Shown one piece after another: positions 59,950 through 64,000 of a stretch of 64,000 nucleotides of DNA. The notes under the pieces are model-generated. The model had not been told where the DNA came from, ran no database searches, and worked only from the letters and a program-made list of their open reading frames with translations. The number at the start of each line of letters is the position of its first letter. Within the stretch, counting starts at the first letter, position 1. Source of the stretch: Gryllotalpicola ginsengisoli DSM 22003 (GTDB taxonomy: Bacteria > Actinomycetota > Actinomycetes > Actinomycetales > Microbacteriaceae); NCBI RefSeq assembly GCF_000419445.1, contig NZ_AULK01000001.1:682001-746000 (forward strand). Reading direction: 5' to 3'. The translations under genes and the position numbers were made by a program.

Positions 59950-60371
59950 GGCGCCGCCCCGAGGCGGAAGATCGGGGCACTGGCCGTCGCCTCCACCGGC
60001 ACCCGGGCGACCGGGACGAGCGGAAGCGCGACCGAGACCCGCACCGTCGCGGTGATGCGGTGACCCGCCGCGAGACAGTCGGCGTCGCCGGTGTCGCAGT
60101 GCAGCTCGAGGTCGCCGGGGGCGCGGTCGATGCGGTGGTCGGCGAGGGCGACGGTGACCGATTCGTCGGCGGAGCTGCGGCCTGAGGCATCCGTCGCCGC
60201 CTGCACGTAGGCGCGCGCCGCCTCACGTGCCGCTCCCTCGACGCCGAGCGTGGCGCCCTGGATGGTCGCGAGCGCGAGGGCGAGGTAGACGAGGGGCACG
60301 AGCAGCAGCACACCCGCCGTGAGGAACTCGAGGGAGGCGTTGCCGGCCTCATCCGTCCGCCAGCGCCGCAT
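59946..60371 (-). CDS. TadE-like pseudopilin
   Basis: The 141-residue protein begins MRRWRTDEAGNASLEFLTAGVLLLVPLVYLALALATIQGATLGVEGAAREAARAYVQA, the TadE-like pattern (short basic leader, Glu at the +5-like position of the hydrophobic helix, AAREAAR). It is likely processed by a prepilin peptidase and used as a minor pilin. A cysteine pair, HCDTGDADC, lies in the extracytoplasmic part. It overlaps the neighbouring genes on both sides. Confidence 0.8.
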   Translation of the reverse strand: MRRWRTDEAGNASLEFLTAGVLLLVPLVYLALALATIQGATLGVEGAAREAARAYVQAATDASGRSSADESVTVALADHRIDRAPGDLELHCDTGDADCLAAGHRITATVRVSVALPLVPVARVPVEATASAPIFRLGAAP

Positions 60372-60741
60372 GGCCGGTCACCTCCAGCCCGCGGTCGGGG
60401 CCGAGCAGTCCGGCGAGCGGCAGCGGCGTGGCGACGCGGATCTCGACGACCCGCAGGCCGTCGACCGTGGTGTAGTCGGCAGAGATGTGCCGGGCGTACC
60501 GGGCGCCGACGGCCGCCGTGATGAGCTCGCGGGCGCGGTCGGCGCCGTCGGCGAGCGAGCCGTCGGCGAAGGCGGCGACCCGTGCGCCCTGCGCCGCGGC
60601 GTCCTGCACGGTGTTGCGCACGAGCAGCGCCAGCGTGAACTGCAGCACGGCCAGCAGCAGCAGGGCCAGCAGGCCGCTGACCAGCGCGAACTCGGCGGGT
60701 GCGGCGCCGCGCTGGTCGGAAAGCAGCCGCCGCATCGTCAC
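60349..60741 (-). CDS. TadE-like pseudopilin
   Basis: The 130-residue protein starts with RRLLSDQRGAAPAEFALVSGLLALLLLAVLQFTLALLVRNTVQDAAAQGARVAAF, again a TadE signal and helix with Glu in AEFALVSG. The GTG at 60741 overlaps the pilin stop (GTGA), and an ATG at 60735 is equally good. It is the second of three TadE/G proteins, which all follow the pilin gene. Confidence 0.8.
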   Translation of the reverse strand: MTMRRLLSDQRGAAPAEFALVSGLLALLLLAVLQFTLALLVRNTVQDAAAQGARVAAFADGSLADGADRARELITAAVGARYARHISADYTTVDGLRVVEIRVATPLPLAGLLGPDRGLEVTGHAALADG

Positions 60742-60920
60742 GGCCCCGTCAGCACGGAGTCCATCGCGTGCTGGAACACCTGCGTGAGCGCGTCGCCCGC
60801 GAGCGCCCAGAGGGCGATCACGAGCCCCGCGGTCATGGCCGTGATCAACACCCATCCGGGCACGTCTCCGCGCTCCTCGGCCCGGGTGCGCGCGAACAGC
60901 GCGATCAGCACCTTCAACAT
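60738..60920 (-). CDS. Flp-type pilin-like small membrane protein (DUF4244-like)
   Basis: The 60-residue protein, LIALFARTRAEERGDVPGWVLITAMTAGLVIALWALAGDALTQVFQHAMDSVLTGP, has a short basic leader with a Gly before the helix and a single hydrophobic segment. It has the place and size of the Flp pilin, the structural subunit, in actinobacterial Tad operons. GGGGAGA lies upstream of the ATG at 60920. It is too short for functional tests by sequence alone. Confidence 0.75.
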   Translation of the reverse strand: MLKVLIALFARTRAEERGDVPGWVLITAMTAGLVIALWALAGDALTQVFQHAMDSVLTGP

Positions 60921-60937
60921 GTCTTCTCCCCTTCAGC

Positions 60938-61870
60938 TCACATGCCCGTGCGCAGGATGAACACGCCCGGAAACACCGCGATCAGCACCGTCAACGGCAG
61001 CTCGCCGAAGATCAGCGGCAGCAGCATCGCCACTTCTTTGCGCCCGGCGAGCTCGAGCAGGTCGCGTTTGCGTTCCGCGCGCGCATCGGATGCCTGGGCG
61101 CGCAGTACCTCGGCGAGCGGGGCGCCGCGCTCGAGCGCTCCCGTGACCGCATCGACGAAGCCGACCAGGGCGGGCAGGCGCAGCTGCCGCGCCATCCGTT
61201 CGAGCGCGTCGGCCAGCGGAACGCCGACGCCCACGTCGGCGACCACGGTGCGCAGTTCCGCGCCGAGCTCGCCGCTCGAGGCGCGGGCGACGCGGCGGAT
61301 CGCGTCGTGCACGCCCTCGCCCGCGGCCAGCGACAGCGCGAGCAGCTCCGCGACGGTCGGGAACTCCTCCGCGATGCGCGAAAGGCGTCGGGCCGCCGCC
61401 CGGGTCAGCAGTGCGTCGCAGGCCACGAACCCGGCCACGGCGAACGACGCCGACAGGGCGACCCACGCCAGCACCGGCACCGGCCTCGCCGCGGCGATCC
61501 CGGCCGCGCACAGCAGCCCCGCCGCACCGCCTGCGAGCACTCCGCCGAGCTGCAACAGCCGGAACCCCTCGACGCTGCGGGCCGACCCCGCCTGGCGCAG
61601 TCTGAGGGCGACGGATGCCTCGCCGCCGATCCACCTCAGCACCGCATCGCGCGCCCCCAGCGCCGCCGGACCGAACAGCTCGCCGAGCAACGGCGCGGCG
61701 GGCCGGCGCCGCCACGCCAGCTCTCGCGCGGCGGGCGAGACGTCCACGAGGTACGGGGCGAGGCGGGCCTCCAGGCGCGGGCGTCGCAGCGCCGGCAGCG
61801 CGGCGATCATCGCCCACAGGCCGAGGCCGAGACCGAGCCCGCACAGCACACCCCAGCCGATGGTGCTCAT
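60938..61870 (-). CDS. tadC: Type II secretion F-like protein TadC
   Basis: The 310-residue inner-membrane protein has the GspF/TadC pattern: helices near residues 5-28, 115-160 and 285-308, and the cytoplasmic domain RIAEEFPTVAELLALSLAAGEGVHDAIRRVA...GVPLADALERMARQLRLPALVGFVDAVTGALERGAPLAEVLRAQASDARAERKRDLLELAGRKEV. It forms the platform with TadB for pilus assembly. The ATG overlaps the tadB stop by 4 nt. Confidence 0.88.
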   Translation of the reverse strand: MSTIGWGVLCGLGLGLGLWAMIAALPALRRPRLEARLAPYLVDVSPAARELAWRRRPAAPLLGELFGPAALGARDAVLRWIGGEASVALRLRQAGSARSVEGFRLLQLGGVLAGGAAGLLCAAGIAAARPVPVLAWVALSASFAVAGFVACDALLTRAAARRLSRIAEEFPTVAELLALSLAAGEGVHDAIRRVARASSGELGAELRTVVADVGVGVPLADALERMARQLRLPALVGFVDAVTGALERGAPLAEVLRAQASDARAERKRDLLELAGRKEVAMLLPLIFGELPLTVLIAVFPGVFILRTGM

Positions 61871-62730
61871 CGGAACCACCGCCGCTCCTCGGGAAGCCGG
61901 CCGAGAGCGATCATCACCCGGTAGGCGATGACGCTCACCACGGCGGCAACGATGACGATCACCGTGCCGGCGGGCGTGGCGTAGGCCGCCCGGCCCTCGG
62001 CGCGGGTGGTCAGCAGCGCGAGCACCACCCACGGTGCGGCGACGCCGAGCCTGGCCGCGTTGACGATCCACGACTGCCGGGCCTGCAGCTCGGCGCGCGC
62101 CGCCGCATCCTCACGCAGTGCCGCCCCCAGCGTGCGCAGCACTCCGACCAGCTCGGTGCCGCCCACCTCGCGGGCCATCTTCAGCGTCTCGATGATCCGG
62201 TCGCCGACCGGGTCGCCCAGCTCGTCCTTGAGCCGGTCGGCGCAGCGCGAGAACGACCCCGTCGCGCGGTACTCCCGGCCGAAGCGCTCGAACGCCGGCC
62301 GGGTGGCCTCGGGCCCGGCGTGGGCGAGCGCCGCCACCGCGTCGGGCAGGGCGATGCCGGTGCGGGCTGCTGCGACGAGCTGGTCGACGACGTCGGGCCA
62401 TGCGGCCCGCTGTGCGGACCGGCGCCGCCGCAGCCGCCACGAGACGACCGCCCACGGCGCCGCAGCTCCCGCGCATCCCGCGGCCAGCGCGATGCCCGGC
62501 ACCGCGATCACCGCGGCGGCCAGCGAGGCGCAGAGCAGGAAGCCGAGGGCGGTCAGCGTCCAGAACGCGACGGGGCTCAGGTCGGCGAGCCCGGCCTGCA
62601 GCAGCACGGTGCGCAGCCGATCCGCCCTGCTCGGGCGGGGCGCCCGCCGTCGCGGCGCGGGCAGCACGATGAGCAGCAGCCCGGTGCCGAGCACCGCCCC
62701 GAGCAGCGCGCCCTGCGCGGCGGCGTTCAC
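61867..62730 (-). CDS. tadB: Type II secretion F-like protein TadB
   Basis: The 287-residue inner-membrane protein is the second GspF-like platform subunit: WPDVVDQLVAAARTGIALPDAVAALAHAGPEATRPAFERFGREYRATGSFSRCADRLKDELGDPVGDRIIETLKMAREVGGTELVGVLRTL, with hydrophobic helices before and after it. The GTG at 62730 overlaps the tadA stop by 4 nt. Together with TadC it anchors the TadA ATPase. Confidence 0.88.
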   Translation of the reverse strand: MNAAAQGALLGAVLGTGLLLIVLPAPRRRAPRPSRADRLRTVLLQAGLADLSPVAFWTLTALGFLLCASLAAAVIAVPGIALAAGCAGAAAPWAVVSWRLRRRRSAQRAAWPDVVDQLVAAARTGIALPDAVAALAHAGPEATRPAFERFGREYRATGSFSRCADRLKDELGDPVGDRIIETLKMAREVGGTELVGVLRTLGAALREDAAARAELQARQSWIVNAARLGVAAPWVVLALLTTRAEGRAAYATPAGTVIVIVAAVVSVIAYRVMIALGRLPEERRWFR

Positions 62731-63953
62731 GCCGCACCGCCCAGCACGATCGCGGGGTCGAAACCGGCGGCCCGGTACTTCGCCAGCTTGGCCGGGTGAC
62801 CGCCCGTGGCCACGAGCGAGCCGCCCTGCCGGCGGAAGATCGGGCTCGCCTCGATCACTCCCGCGTTCACGGCGCCGGTGAGCGCGAGGATCTCGGTCAC
62901 GTGCCGCGCGCCCGACCGGTCGAGCTCGCAGAACACGACGAGGTCCAGGCAGTTCGCGACGGTCGGCACGATGAACCCCGCGTCGATGTTCCGCCCCGCC
63001 AGCAGCGGCAGGGTGCACAGCTTGACCAGGGCGTCGCGCGCGCTGTTGGCGTGGATGGAGCAGGCGCCCGGGATGCCGGCGTTCAGGGCCAGCAGCAGAT
63101 CGAGCGCCTCGGCCTCGCGCACCTCGCCGACGACGAGCCGGTCGGGGCGCATCCGCAGCGCCTCCTTGATCAGCCGGCGCAGCGTGATCTCGCCGGTTCC
63201 CTCCAAGGAGGGCTGCCGGCACTGCATCCCGACCACGTCGCGCACGGCGAGGTCGAGCTCGAAGGTCTCCTCGACCGTCACCACCCGGTCGGTGCGGCGC
63301 ACCGCCGACATCAGGGCGCCGAGCAGCGTCGTCTTGCCGCTCTGCGTCGCCCCGGCGACCAGCACGTTGCACCCGGCGAGCACCGACATGCGCAGGAACT
63401 CCGCCGCCTGCTGCGTCAGCGACCCGAGCGCGACCAGCTGCGGCAGCTCGCGGATCGCGGCATTGAACTTGCGGATATTGACCGACCATGAGCGCGTGAC
63501 GTCGGGGATGACCACGTGCAGGCGCGAGCCGTCGGCGAGCGACGCGTCGACGAACGGCTGGCTGAGGTCGACCCGGCGACCGGATGCTTGAAGCATCCGC
63601 TCGACCAGGTCGCGGACCTCAGCCTCCGTCAGCACCAGCGGAGTCAGTTCGGAGACGCCGCCGCGCGCGATGAACACGCGGTGCGGCTGGTTGATCCAGA
63701 TCTCCTCGACGGTGGGGTCGTCGAGGTAGGGCTGCAGGGGGCCCAGACCGCTGACGGCGGCCACCACCTGCGCCTCGGCCGCCCGCTCGTCCTCGAGCAG
63801 CGGCACCGTGCCGCCGAGCGCGAGCTCGGCGTAGCGCCGCACCTCGTCGCGCGCGTACTCGGCGGCTCGCTCGGGCCGCCCGGCCCCGTCGCCGCCCGCC
63901 TGCAGCACGCGCTCGCGAACGCGATCGGTGATGAGGCGCACGGCGTCGGTCAT
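62727..63953 (-). CDS. tadA: Tad/Flp pilus assembly ATPase TadA (CpaF)
   Basis: The 408-residue secretion ATPase has Walker A GATQSGKTT, the Asp box TVEETFELDL, Walker B RPDRLVVGEVREAEALDLLLALNAGIPGACSIHANSARDAL and the preceding N-terminal domain YLDDPTVEEIWINQPHRVFIARGG. It powers pilus extension, or a secretion function if no pilus is made. The ATG at 63953 is near the window end. Upstream TadZ-like and peptidase genes, expected for the operon, would lie outside. The last 47 bases of the window show nothing further. Confidence 0.92.
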   Translation of the reverse strand: MTDAVRLITDRVRERVLQAGGDGAGRPERAAEYARDEVRRYAELALGGTVPLLEDERAAEAQVVAAVSGLGPLQPYLDDPTVEEIWINQPHRVFIARGGVSELTPLVLTEAEVRDLVERMLQASGRRVDLSQPFVDASLADGSRLHVVIPDVTRSWSVNIRKFNAAIRELPQLVALGSLTQQAAEFLRMSVLAGCNVLVAGATQSGKTTLLGALMSAVRRTDRVVTVEETFELDLAVRDVVGMQCRQPSLEGTGEITLRRLIKEALRMRPDRLVVGEVREAEALDLLLALNAGIPGACSIHANSARDALVKLCTLPLLAGRNIDAGFIVPTVANCLDLVVFCELDRSGARHVTEILALTGAVNAGVIEASPIFRRQGGSLVATGGHPAKLAKYRAAGFDPAIVLGGAA

Positions 63954-64000
63954 GCGAGCATGATGCCGACCGGGGCGGATCAGCCGCGGGAATTATCCAC

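Overview
The window is high-GC, gene-dense DNA from an actinobacterium, most likely a member of the Microbacteriaceae. Evidence for this: GTG starts and 4-nt ATGA/GTGA overlaps are common; the glyoxylate-shunt genes sit beside a RamB-type regulator; the block prfB-ftsE-ftsX-smpB-ssrA has the usual actinobacterial gene order; the Tad pilus locus is of the small actinobacterial kind; and the heptamer GCATCCG/CGGATGC is strikingly frequent. Everything is read from the sequence alone, so the genus is not claimed.

Layout. 1-4.3 kb: start of a SulP permease, an internally deleted SDR gene, tRNA-Lys(CUU) with its terminator, a DUF72 gene overlapping a HisN-type phosphatase, a squalene-cyclase-fold protein and a lipoprotein. 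4.5-11.9 kb: an APC amino-acid permease, and a potA-potD-potB-potC polyamine ABC operon divergent from a PuuB-like FAD oxidase. 11.9-18.5 kb: a Phd/VapB-VapC toxin-antitoxin pair with a clear operator, a siderophore-interacting protein, an F420-type (LLM) oxidoreductase, a cysteine hydrolase, an NCS1 permease, an ABM-domain membrane protein, a SigB/F-like sigma factor and an FBP zinc-finger protein. 18.6-23.2 kb: aceA-aceB, divergent from the RamB-like regulator. 23.2-25.5 kb: small proteins, a lipoprotein and a GT2-GtrA glycosyltransferase.

25.5-39.6 kb is the main catabolic island: an IclR regulator, a single-component flavin monooxygenase, a ThDP-dependent decarboxylase-like enzyme, an MHS transporter, a FAH-RraA fusion, a GntR regulator and then HpaE, HpaD, HpaH, HpaI and a succinate-semialdehyde-type dehydrogenase. 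Together these give homoprotocatechuate meta-cleavage to pyruvate and succinate. The bifunctional HpaG seems to be replaced by the FAH-RraA fusion, and HpaF is not seen. Sequence motifs shared between the promoters of this island suggest regulation by the local IclR and GntR proteins.

39.7-47.8 kb: an ArsB/SLC13-like permease, a VOC protein, a diacylglycerol kinase-like protein, an OmpR-type two-component system, and a compact redox operon (Ser/Gly/Asp-rich anchored protein, ApbE flavin transferase, ferric-reductase-like haem membrane protein, NuoF-like NADH module, 3Fe-4S ferredoxin). This looks like a route for moving electrons from NADH across the membrane to a flavin. 47.8-53.7 kb: UbiB-family kinase with PadR regulator, and two regulator/enzyme pairs of the TetR type with inverted-repeat operators. 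53.9-59.4 kb: tmRNA, GNAT (possible frameshift), ClpS, DUF2017, SmpB, FtsX, FtsE and RF2. 59.5-64 kb: a Tad/Flp pilus operon on the minus strand (TadA, TadB, TadC, Flp-like pilin, three TadE/G-like proteins), whose upstream part lies beyond the window.

Only one gene-free stretch exceeds 300 bases (28191-28506). It holds operators and a tandemly duplicated promoter-like unit. The strongest leads for new biology are the FAH-RraA fusion pathway variant, the ApbE/NuoF-like redox operon without a recognisable FMN-binding acceptor, and a repeat family that begins directly after stop codons.
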